Shown here: positions 8,332-16,812 of the stretch, one piece after another | How the letters are laid out: each line of letters opens with the position of its first letter | How positions within the stretch are numbered: the stretch's first letter is position 1 | DNA from: Bog-756 sp037141235 | GTDB lineage: Bacteria; Actinomycetota; Acidimicrobiia; Acidimicrobiales; RAAP-2 | Length of the DNA stretch: 50,730 nucleotides | Direction of reading: 5' to 3' | Assembly: GCA_037141235.1 (NCBI GenBank) | Contig: JBAXCY010000003.1 | Span: forward strand, 1-50,730 | Program-made: the position numbers and the translations under genes | The notes under the pieces: model-generated | Database searches by the model: none | Told to the model about the DNA's origin: nothing | The model's input: only the letters and a program-made list of their open reading frames with translations

Positions 8332-10425
8332 CTACTCCTCGTCCGTGGGGGGCTCGATCGCCCCCGGTTGATCCGCCGGTCGCCCAGCAGCTGTCTGGTC
8401 ACCCCTCAGGACACCTGGTGAGGCGTCCTCGCTTTCGTCGGGCACCGGACGCAGATGGCGTACCGGAGCCACGTCAGTCCCGGAGTCAAGTCTTTCACGG
8501 AACCGATAGTCGGAGGATTGATCGCCAGGCTCATCGCCAGGCTGATCGCCAGGCTCATCGAACGAGTCGTCTGAGGGGCCGCCATCCCCTTCAGACTCGT
8601 CGGGCGCCGGCGCATGGCCAGAAGCAGACGCGCCCGGCGTCACCAGACGGACAGACGCCAACGCAGCCCGGTGGCGGGGGGTATCGGACCCGGCTCCGTC
8701 GTCGGGGTCGGCATTGGCCAGACCATCGGCCAGCCTGTCGGCGGCGTCGGAACTGGTGACCTCGGGTCCAGCATCGGGACGCTCTGGCACCCGTCTGGCC
8801 TCCCGGGAGGCCAACAGCACAGTCGTTCCGACAAAGGCGGCAGCGCCGACGACCACGGCGAAGACCACTCGAGCCAGCAACGCGAAGCCCGAGGTGGCTC
8901 CGGAGACGTTGACAGCCAGCAGGGTGGCAACGGCCATGACGGCAGTGGAGATCAGCACCCGGGTCACCGGAGTGGTCAGTTCGTGGCCCCCGAGGCCCTT
9001 CTCCTTCTTGGCCACCACAGACAAGGCGATGACGGCGGCTACCGAGTACGACACCGCTACCGAAAGCGCCAGACCTCGGACACCTAGCGAGCCCACCAGG
9101 GCCACACCGAGCACGATGTTCAGGGCGTTCTGAATCAGGTAGATCCGGAAGGCCGTTCGGGTGTCTTGCATGGCTTGGAGTACCCGCACCATGTACAAGA
9201 ACGTGCAGAAACCGGGCAGGCCCAACGAGAACATGGCCAATGTGGCGGCCGTGGTCGACGCCTGAGCCGCCGTCTCGGCGCCGTGAGCCAGGATCAGGTC
9301 GATCAGTGGATGGGCCAGGATGATCATGCCTACGGCCGAGGGAATGATGATGACCAGGATGCTGCGCAGTCCGAAGGTCATGCGGTGTCGGAATCCGGCG
9401 ATATCTCCCACTGCCCACCGGGCCGAGAGCGAAGGGGTCACTGCGCTCATGACTGATACAGCGATGATGCCGTAGGGGAGTTGGAAGAACGCGTAGGCGT
9501 AGGTGTACGCCGATACCGCCCCCGGGATGCGGGCACCGTCAGCGAGGGCCAGGATGACCACCAAGGCGATCTGATTGGCCACCACGATCCCGAAGGTCCA
9601 CCCGGCGAGACGGGTGATCTTGCGCACAGCCTCGTGGCCCGGCTGCCAGCGGAAACGGATCTGCAGATCCGATCGTAGGAGTGAGGGCACGAGTAGGGCT
9701 CCTTGGACGACGACCCCGATGGTCGTTCCGATTCCGAGCAGCAGCAGGGCGGTGTGGTGGGCCTGGATGCTGGCCAGGTTCGGGTTCGGCACCAGGGCGT
9801 GGAACCACAGGAGCATTCCGATGACGATGAGGTTGTTGGCGATGGGGACGAACATGGGTGCGGCGAACTTGCCCTGGGTGTTGAGCAGCGCCGTCATGAG
9901 GGCGATCAGTCCGTAGCAGGTGAGCTGAGGGACGAACCAGCGCAATAGGAAGGTGGCCACCACCTGCTGCTGATGGGCGCTGGCGTGGTGGTTGGTCGAG
10001 GTGTAGAGGTCGATGATCGACGGGGTCAGGATGAAGAACGCCACCGTTGCCACCAGCACGATCGCCACCGTGACGGTTACCACCGAAGAGATGGCCTCCC
10101 ACGCCTCCTTGGTGGCCTTGGTGGTCAACTCCGAAACGAATACCGGAACGAAGGTGGCGGCTAGGACCCCGCCGATGACGATGTCGGTGATGATGTTCGG
10201 TGTGGTGTTGGCCAGGTTGTAGGCGTCGGCGAACCCGCCGCCGCTGAGTGCGGCGGCCAGAGCCATGATCCGTCCGACTCCGGTGATCCTGGACAGCGTG
10301 GTGCCGAGCGCCATGCCGGCGGTGGCTCCGAGCAGCCGGTTACGGGCTCCGGCTGGAGGGGTGGGGATGTGTAGAGGGCCGGTGGCTGCGGCCCCGGCCT
10401 CGACCGCTGCATCCTCGTCGGTCAT
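8332..10425 (-). CDS. murJ: Lipid II flippase MurJ (MviN) with long acidic cytosolic tail
   Basis: MurJ flips lipid-linked peptidoglycan precursor across the cytoplasmic membrane. The 697-residue protein has a polytopic MOP-superfamily core of about 540 residues, with the MurJ-like start (LSRITGVGRIMALAAAL) and multiple hydrophobic segments. The last roughly 155 residues are hydrophilic, rich in Asp, Glu, Pro and Gly, and include the short repeat DEPGDQPGDEPGDQ. M. tuberculosis MurJ instead carries a pseudokinase there. ATG 10425 forms an ATGA overlap with the upstream DUF6049 gene, so this start is preferred over a longer frame. The cwlM-like gene further along the operon fits a shared role in cell-wall control. 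Confidence 0.94.
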   Translation of the reverse strand: MTDEDAAVEAGAAATGPLHIPTPPAGARNRLLGATAGMALGTTLSRITGVGRIMALAAALSGGGFADAYNLANTTPNIITDIVIGGVLAATFVPVFVSELTTKATKEAWEAISSVVTVTVAIVLVATVAFFILTPSIIDLYTSTNHHASAHQQQVVATFLLRWFVPQLTCYGLIALMTALLNTQGKFAAPMFVPIANNLIVIGMLLWFHALVPNPNLASIQAHHTALLLLGIGTTIGVVVQGALLVPSLLRSDLQIRFRWQPGHEAVRKITRLAGWTFGIVVANQIALVVILALADGARIPGAVSAYTYAYAFFQLPYGIIAVSVMSAVTPSLSARWAVGDIAGFRHRMTFGLRSILVIIIPSAVGMIILAHPLIDLILAHGAETAAQASTTAATLAMFSLGLPGFCTFLYMVRVLQAMQDTRTAFRIYLIQNALNIVLGVALVGSLGVRGLALSVAVSYSVAAVIALSVVAKKEKGLGGHELTTPVTRVLISTAVMAVATLLAVNVSGATSGFALLARVVFAVVVGAAAFVGTTVLLASREARRVPERPDAGPEVTSSDAADRLADGLANADPDDGAGSDTPRHRAALASVRLVTPGASASGHAPAPDESEGDGGPSDDSFDEPGDQPGDEPGDQSSDYRFRERLDSGTDVAPVRHLRPVPDESEDASPGVLRGDQTAAGRPADQPGAIEPPTDEE
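8521..8556. repeat. 12-bp tandem repeat in the murJ tail
   Basis: Three units of ATCGCCAGGCTC (the middle one ending in G) lie at 8521-8532, 8533-8544 and 8545-8556. On the coding strand they encode the GDEP/GDQP repeats of the MurJ tail. Unit changes would alter tail length by four residues without shifting the frame. Confidence 0.9.
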
Positions 10426-12695
10426 GGTGTTGAAGGTTCTTCCGTGGCGCGTTGGCGGCGCCTCCGCTTGAGCGAGGTGCGGAACCACCACACAGCTAGG
10501 ACGACCACGGCCCCTGCGGTCAGGACCACACCCACGACCGACGAGGAGGTAGATCTGACGGCCAGAGATCCGGTCACCAGGCGTAAAGAGTCATCCGGCG
10601 AGCGCACGCTGACCTGGAGACGGAAGACCCCGGACACTCGGGTGCGCACCCGCACATAGATGACGTTGGAGTGTCGAGGTAGGAGTGTCACCGGCTGGGA
10701 CCATGAGGTCTCACCGTTCGGGAAGAGCAACTTGTCGCTGCTCACGACGAGGGAGCCGGTTACCGGGTAGGGGGCCGTGGATGCCAGGGTCACCGGGACG
10801 AGACCGCTCTTCGCTGTCAAGGTGATCGTCTGGTTCCCCTCGACGGCGAACTGGCGAAGCTGTGCGTCGATGGCAGAAGCAGCATTGACCGCGACCGACG
10901 ACTGCTGAGATGAACGCAGGCCCTGGGACTCGGCACTTAGGACGACATCCCCCAGCTGCTGGGTCAACGTGTGTGCGCCGGTGACCGCAGAAGCCAGCCC
11001 ATCGACGCGGAGCCGCTGACTCTTGATGGCAGCTGTCGGCAGACCCCCCACCCCGTTGGCCGCAGCCAGGCGGCATCCGTTGCGACAGGTGGCTGGCACC
11101 GGGAACAGGGCGAAGACCTCTGCGGTGGTGACCGCTTGGACCAGAGGGTTTGCGTTCAGGGACCCGAGCAGAGCATCGACGAAGGCGGGGTCGTCCGACC
11201 AGGAACTCGGGGCCGTGGCCACCACCGCTCGGGGGGTGCTGCCGTTGGGCCGTTCGTAGTAGATCTGGGACAACTCGGCGACGAGCTGATGGGCGGCCAG
11301 GACGGGGTTTCCCGGCGTACCGGTAAATCGGGCACTGAGGTCGTCACTGGAGGCAATCGCAGTGAGCTGGGCATTTCGGGGACCCGAAAGCACGAAGGGC
11401 TGGGCCGTGGATCCGATCGAGGGCAAGACAGTCAGCGCTGATGCCGGAACTACGAGTTGGCGAAATCCCCCCGAGGCCAAGGCTCCGACGGTGGATACGT
11501 CCATTCCGTCGGTAGTGATCCATGGGCCCAGGCCGGCACTCGGCTCCGGTGGGGCCCGACCAGTGACCCCGCCTACCACCTCTGTTCCGCGCGCTACCTG
11601 GCGCGTCAGCTCGGAACCCAGGCCGGATCCGACCATGACCGCAGCATCCACGGGGGTGAACGGTGCGGTCGTCAGCTGATGCACTTCGGGAGTCTCAGCT
11701 AGTTGCGCGAGCTGGGTCAGAGTGGATTGATGGCCGGTGTTGGCCAGCAGTTCCACGGTCTGCCCACTCACCGGCAAGGTCACATGGACCGACGGGTGCT
11801 GCACCGCAATGGAGGCCACCGTGGCGACTACCGCGGACACGGCTCGCTCGGAAGGAGTGGCCAGGGCGGCCGAGGGCCGGATCAAGAGCTCGGCCGGTGA
11901 TGGCGCTCGGGCTGCGACCTGGGTCAGCTGCACGGGCAGGACCAGAGCAGCCCGCAGGCGCTGGGTGTCGGGGGTGGCCTCACTGAAGACCAGATGGGTG
12001 ATGAATGCGCCGACCACCGACGAGGTCGAGGTGTCGATCAGCTGGATGCGTACCGGAAATACCCCGGCAGGGAACGATTGACACTGCCCGCCAGCGGGCA
12101 GCAGGTGAATTGTGAACGGGGCGCTCGGTGAGGGAGCTGACGTTGCGCTCCCCCCGATGACGACCGGCATGGACAGGTCGAACCCACCGCCGGCCAGCGG
12201 GGGGAGACCACTGACGGGCAGTGGCGACGTAGTAGAGGACACCGGGGCGCCGTTCAGGACCGACTTCAGCGACTGGTCGAATCCGGACAGACTCGACAAG
12301 CACGAGTAGACCGACACGGACACCCCGAGGGTAGAGGCCGAGACGGTGGAGGTGGCCTTCAGGTGGAGGTCGAATGCCTGCCCTGGAGTGACCCACGGAG
12401 TCTGGGACAACAGGACGAGCGAGGGAGCCGATGCGGCTAGCACGTTGGCGGATGCTGACGTCGAGGTTCCGGCTGACGCCGGGGAACCCACACCGCCAGC
12501 CAACACGGGGCCGGCCACTGCAAGAACGCTCAAGACCGCGACGACCACTGGGTGCGCCGCTTTGGCACGTCTGGTTCCGCGCCCCGCCCGTCGATCGGAC
12601 AGCGCCACCGGGAACGGGAAGGACCTGCCGCTGGCTGGTCCGGTGCCGCCGGGGTCGCTGCCCCCAGGGCAGGTTCTGGCTCGTTGCCGGTCCAC
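10422..12695 (-). CDS. DUF6049-like membrane-anchored extracytoplasmic protein
   Basis: The 757-residue product has a hydrophobic segment near residues 48-67 (VVVAVLSVLAVAGPVLAGGV) that looks like a signal peptide or anchor, a long Ser/Thr/Ala-rich extracytoplasmic part, and a C-terminal helix (SVVGVVLTAGAVVVLAVWW) followed by a basic tail. The large protein encoded directly before murJ in mycobacteria (Rv3909, DUF6049) has the same position and topology, so a role linked to envelope synthesis is inferred; no enzymatic motif is seen. Its stop overlaps the murJ start. The GTG start at 12695 lacks a Shine-Dalgarno site, and a start nearer the signal sequence is possible. It diverges from pcnA. 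Confidence 0.8.
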   Translation of the reverse strand: MDRQRARTCPGGSDPGGTGPASGRSFPFPVALSDRRAGRGTRRAKAAHPVVVAVLSVLAVAGPVLAGGVGSPASAGTSTSASANVLAASAPSLVLLSQTPWVTPGQAFDLHLKATSTVSASTLGVSVSVYSCLSSLSGFDQSLKSVLNGAPVSSTTSPLPVSGLPPLAGGGFDLSMPVVIGGSATSAPSPSAPFTIHLLPAGGQCQSFPAGVFPVRIQLIDTSTSSVVGAFITHLVFSEATPDTQRLRAALVLPVQLTQVAARAPSPAELLIRPSAALATPSERAVSAVVATVASIAVQHPSVHVTLPVSGQTVELLANTGHQSTLTQLAQLAETPEVHQLTTAPFTPVDAAVMVGSGLGSELTRQVARGTEVVGGVTGRAPPEPSAGLGPWITTDGMDVSTVGALASGGFRQLVVPASALTVLPSIGSTAQPFVLSGPRNAQLTAIASSDDLSARFTGTPGNPVLAAHQLVAELSQIYYERPNGSTPRAVVATAPSSWSDDPAFVDALLGSLNANPLVQAVTTAEVFALFPVPATCRNGCRLAAANGVGGLPTAAIKSQRLRVDGLASAVTGAHTLTQQLGDVVLSAESQGLRSSQQSSVAVNAASAIDAQLRQFAVEGNQTITLTAKSGLVPVTLASTAPYPVTGSLVVSSDKLLFPNGETSWSQPVTLLPRHSNVIYVRVRTRVSGVFRLQVSVRSPDDSLRLVTGSLAVRSTSSSVVGVVLTAGAVVVLAVWWFRTSLKRRRRQRATEEPSTP

Positions 12696-12723
12696 GTCGA
12701 AACGCAGCCTATGTCAGCCGCAC

Positions 12724-12729
12724 TACCTT
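12724..12729 (+). promoter_or_regulatory. Possible -10 element of a leaderless pcnA transcript
   Basis: TACCTT matches the actinobacterial -10 pattern TANNNT and lies six bases before the GTG start of pcnA, which has no Shine-Dalgarno site. This is the geometry expected of a leaderless mRNA. No clear -35 box is seen. Confidence 0.4.
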
Positions 12730-12735
12730 GGGCGC

Positions 12736-14136
12736 GTGTTCCCTGAGCGCCTGCGGCCACTGGTCGAAGCAACTGCCGACCTGTCCGACCGCTTTCGGGC
12801 GGCCGGCCACACCCTCTACCTGGTCGGAGGGTCGGTGCGCGACGCCATCATCGCTGACCCCGAAGCGGCTACGGCCAACATCGATCACGATCTTGACTTC
12901 ACCACCGACGCCCGACCCGACGACATCGAGGCACTGCTTCGAGGCTGGGCCGACGCCGTTTGGACCCAAGGTAAGCGCTTCGGCACCATCGCCTGCCTTC
13001 GGGGTGATCAGAAGTACGAGATCACCACCCATCGGGCCGAGGCTTACCACCCGGACTCACGCAAGCCCGAGGTGGCCTTCGGCGACAGTATCGAGGACGA
13101 CCTGTCTCGGCGAGACTTCACCGTCAACGCCATGGCGCTCCGTCTGCCCGAACTCGAGCTCATCGACCCGTTCGGTGGCCTGGTCGATCTGGCCGAGCGA
13201 CGGCTGCGTACGCCGCTCGACCCCGAGGTGTCGTTTGCTGATGACCCGCTGCGCATGCTTCGGGCGGCTCGGTTCATCGCCCGCCTGGACATGGAGCCCA
13301 CCGACGAACTGGTGGATGCGGTGAAGGCCGGACACGGAAGGCTCTCAATCGTGTCGGCCGAGCGGATCCGCGACGAGTTGGACAAGATCATGGTGGTGGC
13401 CGTGCCGTCGACCGCCCTGTGGTTCATCGTGCGGACCGGACTGGCTGACGAGTTCCTACCCGAACTTCCTGGTCTCGCGCTCGAGCAGGACCCGATCCAC
13501 CGCCATAAGGACGTGCTCGGACACACCATGGCCGTAGTGGACAAGACATCGCCGGACCGCCTACTCCGCTTGGCGGCGCTTTTCCACGATGTCGGTAAGC
13601 CCCGCACCAGGGCGTTCGTCGACGGTGGGGTGACGTTCCACCACCACGAGGTGGTCGGGGCTCGCATGACGCGCAAGCGCATGGTGGCCCTGCGCTACCC
13701 GAACGATGAGGTCGATGTGGTGACCGAACTGGTCAATCTCCACCTCCGGTTCCACACCTACCGGCTGGGCTGGACCGACAAGGCCGTCCGGCGTTACGTG
13801 CGTGATGCCGGCCCGCTCTTGGACCGGCTCAACGAACTGACCCGGTGCGACTGCACCACTCGCAACGCCTCCAAGGCACGGGCGCTCGATCGCCGCATGG
13901 ACGAGCTCGAGGCCCGCATCGACGATCTGCGTGATCAAGAGGAGCTGGACGCCATCCGGCCGGACCTCGACGGATCGCAGGTGATGGCCCACCTGGGCCT
14001 GGTACCGGGACGAGAGGTCGGACTGGCCTTGGCCTTCCTGCTCGAGCTTCGCATAGACGAAGGCCCCCTCGATGAAGAGGAGGCCTTGCGTCGCTTGGAT
14101 GTGTGGTGGGCCGAACAGGGCCGGCCCTCCGCCTGA
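12736..14136 (+). CDS. pcnA: CCA tRNA nucleotidyltransferase / PcnA-type, with C-terminal HD domain
   Basis: This enzyme adds or repairs the 3' CCA end of tRNAs. The 466-residue product starts with the class II nucleotidyltransferase head: LVGGSVRDAII, then the metal-binding DLDF pair in HDLDFTTDA, followed by RRDFTVNAMAL and DPLRMLRAARF (RNA-binding neck). An HD domain with LAALFHDVGKPRTRA and HHEVVGARMTRKRM occupies about residues 250-330. The open frame extends back to 12346 across the divergent gene, but the GTG at 12736 gives the family length and follows a possible leaderless promoter. Actinobacterial homologues at this position are CCA-adding enzymes; a poly(A) polymerase activity is less likely. 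Confidence 0.94.
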   Translation: MFPERLRPLVEATADLSDRFRAAGHTLYLVGGSVRDAIIADPEAATANIDHDLDFTTDARPDDIEALLRGWADAVWTQGKRFGTIACLRGDQKYEITTHRAEAYHPDSRKPEVAFGDSIEDDLSRRDFTVNAMALRLPELELIDPFGGLVDLAERRLRTPLDPEVSFADDPLRMLRAARFIARLDMEPTDELVDAVKAGHGRLSIVSAERIRDELDKIMVVAVPSTALWFIVRTGLADEFLPELPGLALEQDPIHRHKDVLGHTMAVVDKTSPDRLLRLAALFHDVGKPRTRAFVDGGVTFHHHEVVGARMTRKRMVALRYPNDEVDVVTELVNLHLRFHTYRLGWTDKAVRRYVRDAGPLLDRLNELTRCDCTTRNASKARALDRRMDELEARIDDLRDQEELDAIRPDLDGSQVMAHLGLVPGREVGLALAFLLELRIDEGPLDEEEALRRLDVWWAEQGRPSA

Positions 14137-14139
14137 GGG

Positions 14140-15237
14140 TCAGGCCTCAGGCCATACCGGGCCGGGGTCGCCGTCGGCGAATGCCTCGACCATCTGGTGC
14201 GCCACGTCGTCGTGGTACTGCACCGGCGGGGACTTCATAAAGTACGCCGAAGGGCCGAGTAGCGGGCCACCGATACCCCGGTCGAGGGCGATCCTGGCGC
14301 ATCGCACGGCATCGATGATCACACCGGCCGAGTTGGGGGAGTCCCAGACTTCGAGCTTGAGCTCGAGGTTGAGCGGGACGTCGCCGAAGTTGCGGCCCTC
14401 CATGCGGATGTAGGCCCACTTGCGGTCGTGCAGCCACGGGATGTGGTCGGAGGGGCCGATGTGGACGTCGTCGGGGTCGAGGTCACCGTGCTCGATCTGA
14501 CTGGTGACTGCCTGGGTCTTGGAGACCTTCTTCGACTCGAGACGGTCCCGCTCGAGCATGTTCTTGAAGTCCATGTTGCCACCCACGTTGAGTTGGTAGG
14601 TGTGGTCGAGGGCTAGTCCCCGGTCTTCGAAGAGGCGGGTCAGGATCCGGTGGACGATGGTGGCGCCGACCTGGCTCTTGATGTCGTCACCCACGATAGG
14701 GAGTCCGGCATCGTGGAACTTCTTGGCCCAGACCGGATCCGAGGCGATAAACACCGGAATGGCGTTCACGAACCCGACCCCGGCCTGCAGGCAGGCATCG
14801 GCGTAGAACCGCTGTGCTTCTTCGGAGCCGACCGGCAAGTAGCTGACCAGCACTTCGGCGCCGGAGTCCTTGAGGGCGGCGACCACGTCGACCGGCTCGG
14901 CCGGCGACTCTTCCACAGTCTCGCGGTAGTACTTGCCGAAGCCGTCGAGGGTCGGGCCCCGCTGCACGGTGATGCCCATGTCTCCTACGGCGGCGAACCG
15001 GATGGTGTTGTTCTGTCCGGCGAAGATGGCCTTGCTCAGGTCGGTGCCGACCTTGGCGGCATCGGCGTCAAAGGCGGCTACGAACTCGAGGTCGCTGACG
15101 TGGTAGCCGCCTAGCACGACATGCATCAGGCCGGGGACGGTGTCTCCAGCCTCTGCGTCGCGGTAGTACTCGACGCCCTGGATCAGCGAGCTGGCGCAGT
15201 TTCCTACGCCGGCGATCGCAACTCGGATCTTGCTCAT
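14140..15237 (-). CDS. ino1: Inositol-1-phosphate synthase (myo-inositol-3-phosphate synthase)
   Basis: This NAD-dependent enzyme converts glucose 6-phosphate to inositol 3-phosphate, the first step towards phosphatidylinositol and mycothiol-type compounds. The 365-residue protein starts with the Rossmann loop AGVGNCASSL and contains SYLPVGSEEA, GDDIKSQVGAT and LNVGGNMDFKNM, all typical of the short actinobacterial form. AAGGAA lies seven bases before the ATG. The gene lies downstream of a PadR regulator, an arrangement also known from mycobacteria, so control by that regulator is plausible. Its stop is three bases from the convergent pcnA stop. Confidence 0.95.
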   Translation of the reverse strand: MSKIRVAIAGVGNCASSLIQGVEYYRDAEAGDTVPGLMHVVLGGYHVSDLEFVAAFDADAAKVGTDLSKAIFAGQNNTIRFAAVGDMGITVQRGPTLDGFGKYYRETVEESPAEPVDVVAALKDSGAEVLVSYLPVGSEEAQRFYADACLQAGVGFVNAIPVFIASDPVWAKKFHDAGLPIVGDDIKSQVGATIVHRILTRLFEDRGLALDHTYQLNVGGNMDFKNMLERDRLESKKVSKTQAVTSQIEHGDLDPDDVHIGPSDHIPWLHDRKWAYIRMEGRNFGDVPLNLELKLEVWDSPNSAGVIIDAVRCARIALDRGIGGPLLGPSAYFMKSPPVQYHDDVAHQMVEAFADGDPGPVWPEA

Positions 15238-15313
15238 GATGTAGTTCCTTTCGTATGTCTGAATGCGCCCCGAAGGGTCACGTTGGCTGGTGCACCCCGG
15301 AGGGTGATGGATC

Positions 15314-15371
15314 TCATGACGCTCCCGTGGGGGAGGTCGACGTCATGACGCTCCCGTGGGGGAGGTCGACG
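15314..15371. repeat. 29-bp direct tandem duplication across the PadR stop codon
   Basis: Identical 29-bp units lie at 15314-15342 and 15343-15371; each starts TCATGACGCTCCCG. The second unit encodes the last residues and stop of the PadR protein on the minus strand, and the first is its non-coding copy towards ino1. Because TCA is the reverse complement of the stop TGA, the duplication added no coding sequence. Confidence 0.93.
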
Positions 15372-16059
15372 TCATGGTGTCGTCGGACAGCGGATCGCTG
15401 TGGTCGGTCAGGTCAGTCAGGTCGGTCAGGTCAGTCAGGTCGGTCAGGTCGGAACGGGACACCGACTGCTTCTGGCGTTCGGCCTCGATGAGCCGATCCA
15501 ACCAGACGATGTCGTGCTCGGTCGCCTCGGTACTGTGCTCGACCAACGATCGTGTGTAGACGTCGAGCCGGTCACCAGAGGCCCGCTGGCGGTCGGTCGC
15601 CAAGCGCCGGATCAGCTGGGCCCGCCGGCGTTCCAGCAGGGCCAGTCGAGCGGCCGGGGCCAAGTGTCGGGCGAAGGCGAGGCGCAGCCCGAAGCTACGG
15701 GCGTCATCGGCGCCAGCCGGCTCGTCTCCCTCCAACAGTTGTTCGAACAGGATGCGTCCACCGTCGGTGATTCGGTAGACCTTCTTCGATCGCTTGGTAC
15801 CGAGAGCGGTGCCCGCCCGGCGGGCCCGCAGACCGGCTCGCTCGCCGCTCAGCGATCCCGTCGCCGGAATAGATGCCGTCGGACCGGAGGACTCGATCAC
15901 CGTCACTGCACCCGAACGCTCCAGCCGCGAGAGCGCGGGATAGAGGGAGCCGAAGGAGATGTTGGCGAACAGGCCGAGTTCGTCGCGCAGGCGCCGCCGG
16001 ATTTCGTATCCGTGCATCTCCTGTTCGAACAAGAGCCCCAGGATGGCCAGATCGAGCAC
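15343..16059 (-). CDS. PadR-family transcriptional regulator
   Basis: This is a 238-residue winged-helix regulator of the PadR type. The N-terminal domain reads LAILGLLFEQEMHGYEI and FGSLYPALSRLERSG (residues 4-20 and 36-50), followed by a disordered insertion of about 35 residues between wing and C-terminal helical domain (KKVYRITDGGRILFEQLLEG onward). The C-terminus carries five LTD repeats. A three-half-site operator lies 56-94 bases upstream, suggesting autoregulation. The homologous regulator precedes ino1 in mycobacteria, so ino1, the divergent DUF5318 gene, or both are possible targets. The GTG start lacks a strong Shine-Dalgarno site. Confidence 0.92.
   Translation of the reverse strand: MLDLAILGLLFEQEMHGYEIRRRLRDELGLFANISFGSLYPALSRLERSGAVTVIESSGPTASIPATGSLSGERAGLRARRAGTALGTKRSKKVYRITDGGRILFEQLLEGDEPAGADDARSFGLRLAFARHLAPAARLALLERRRAQLIRRLATDRQRASGDRLDVYTRSLVEHSTEATEHDIVWLDRLIEAERQKQSVSRSDLTDLTDLTDLTDLTDHSDPLSDDTMTSTSPTGAS
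15403..15451. repeat. 9-bp tandem repeat encoding (Leu-Thr-Asp)5
   Basis: The plus strand alternates GTCGGTCAG and GTCAGTCAG units, about five copies. On the coding strand they give LTDLTDLTDLTDLTD near the C-terminus of the PadR protein. Such a repeat can change copy number in frame. Confidence 0.88.
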
Positions 16060-16114
16060 GTCAGGCCCCGATCCAGGTCGAGGAGGCGGTGGTCACCGGA
16101 GGCATGACGCACAC

Positions 16115-16153
16115 GATACATCATTTCGATGTATCAGTCCGATACATCGAAAT
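16115..16153. promoter_or_regulatory. PadR-type operator with three half-sites
   Basis: GATACATC (16115-16122), GATGTATC (16128-16135) and GATACATC (16141-16148) are spaced every 13 bp. The last two form a perfect inverted repeat with 13-bp arms ATTTCGATGTATC and GATACATCGAAAT around AGTCC. The cluster lies in the divergent promoter region between the PadR gene and the DUF5318 gene. Confidence 0.85.
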
Positions 16154-16218
16154 ATGGGTTCTGACGGATCCGGATCGACCTCCCCTCACCCCTGGGTCAA
16201 TTGGCGCGATCGAGGCGG

Positions 16219-16224
16219 TACCCT
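16219..16224 (+). promoter_or_regulatory. Possible -10 element of a leaderless DUF5318 transcript
   Basis: TACCCT fits TANNNT and ends six bases before GTG 16231, which has no Shine-Dalgarno site. The spacing is identical to that at pcnA. The PadR operator ends about 65 bp upstream. Confidence 0.4.
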
Positions 16225-16230
16225 GGCGAG

Positions 16231-16674
16231 GTGAGCTTCAGACCGGGAGCACTCGATGGTCTGCAGACCTCCCCCACCGGGGGCCAGGTCGAGTATCTGC
16301 TCGCCCGGAACTCGGTCATCCGTGAGTTCCGCAAGGGGCGGTTGTCTCGCCTCGACGTGTGCGACGCCCACCCAGAACTCATCCGGGCCGCTACCAATCT
16401 GGGGCGACCGATCGGGGATCCCTGCCCGATCTGTGAAGCGTCCGAACTGGTCGAGGTGACGTTCGTGTTCGGGGTCAAGCTGCCACCCGGGGGCCTATGC
16501 GTGGCCACCCAGGCCGAGTTGACCCGCTACTGGCGGCGCAAGGAGCCGGTCGTCTGTTATGTCATCGAGGTCTGCAGCGACTGCCGGTGGAACCATCTGA
16601 CCCGGATGTACCCCGCCGGGGCCGGAGTGGACGCCGTGGCCCGCAAGCCGATGCGGAGCCGCAAGAAGCGTTAG
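16231..16674 (+). CDS. DUF5318 family protein, zinc-ribbon-like
   Basis: The 147-residue product has an N-terminal part with a helix-like FRKGRLSRLDVCDAHPELIRA segment. CPIC and CSDC pairs then bracket a middle region (FVFGVKLPPGG), suggesting a treble-clef or zinc-ribbon fold that binds one zinc ion. The C-terminus is basic (RKPMRSRKKR). This matches the DUF5318 proteins encoded near ino1 and the PadR gene in mycobacteria; their role is not established. GTG 16231 is preferred over the longer TTG frame from 16201 because it follows a putative leaderless promoter and begins at the conserved region. Confidence 0.85.
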   Translation: MSFRPGALDGLQTSPTGGQVEYLLARNSVIREFRKGRLSRLDVCDAHPELIRAATNLGRPIGDPCPICEASELVEVTFVFGVKLPPGGLCVATQAELTRYWRRKEPVVCYVIEVCSDCRWNHLTRMYPAGAGVDAVARKPMRSRKKR

Positions 16675-16747
16675 GTCCCAACTACTGATCGCCTCTGTAC
16701 CCGGGCGAGCCAGCGCACTACGATGATTCCGAAGTAGTTCGTACTCC

Positions 16748-16762
16748 GCGGGGTCTCCCCGC
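16748..16762 (+). other. Short GC-rich hairpin in the panB leader
   Basis: GCGGGG-TCT-CCCCGC forms a 6-bp stem with a three-base loop 50 bp before the panB start. It could be a transcription terminator of the DUF5318 gene without a U-tract, or a leader structure. Its role is unknown. Confidence 0.45.
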
Positions 16763-16812
16763 CGATGCCGCCGGCAGCCCGAGGGCGCTGGACGGTCGAT
16801 GAGGAGGAACCC

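Noticed and set aside
12346..12735. Long N-terminal frame of pcnA
   Set aside because: It overlaps the divergent DUF6049 gene and lacks nucleotidyltransferase features; the family start fits GTG 12736.
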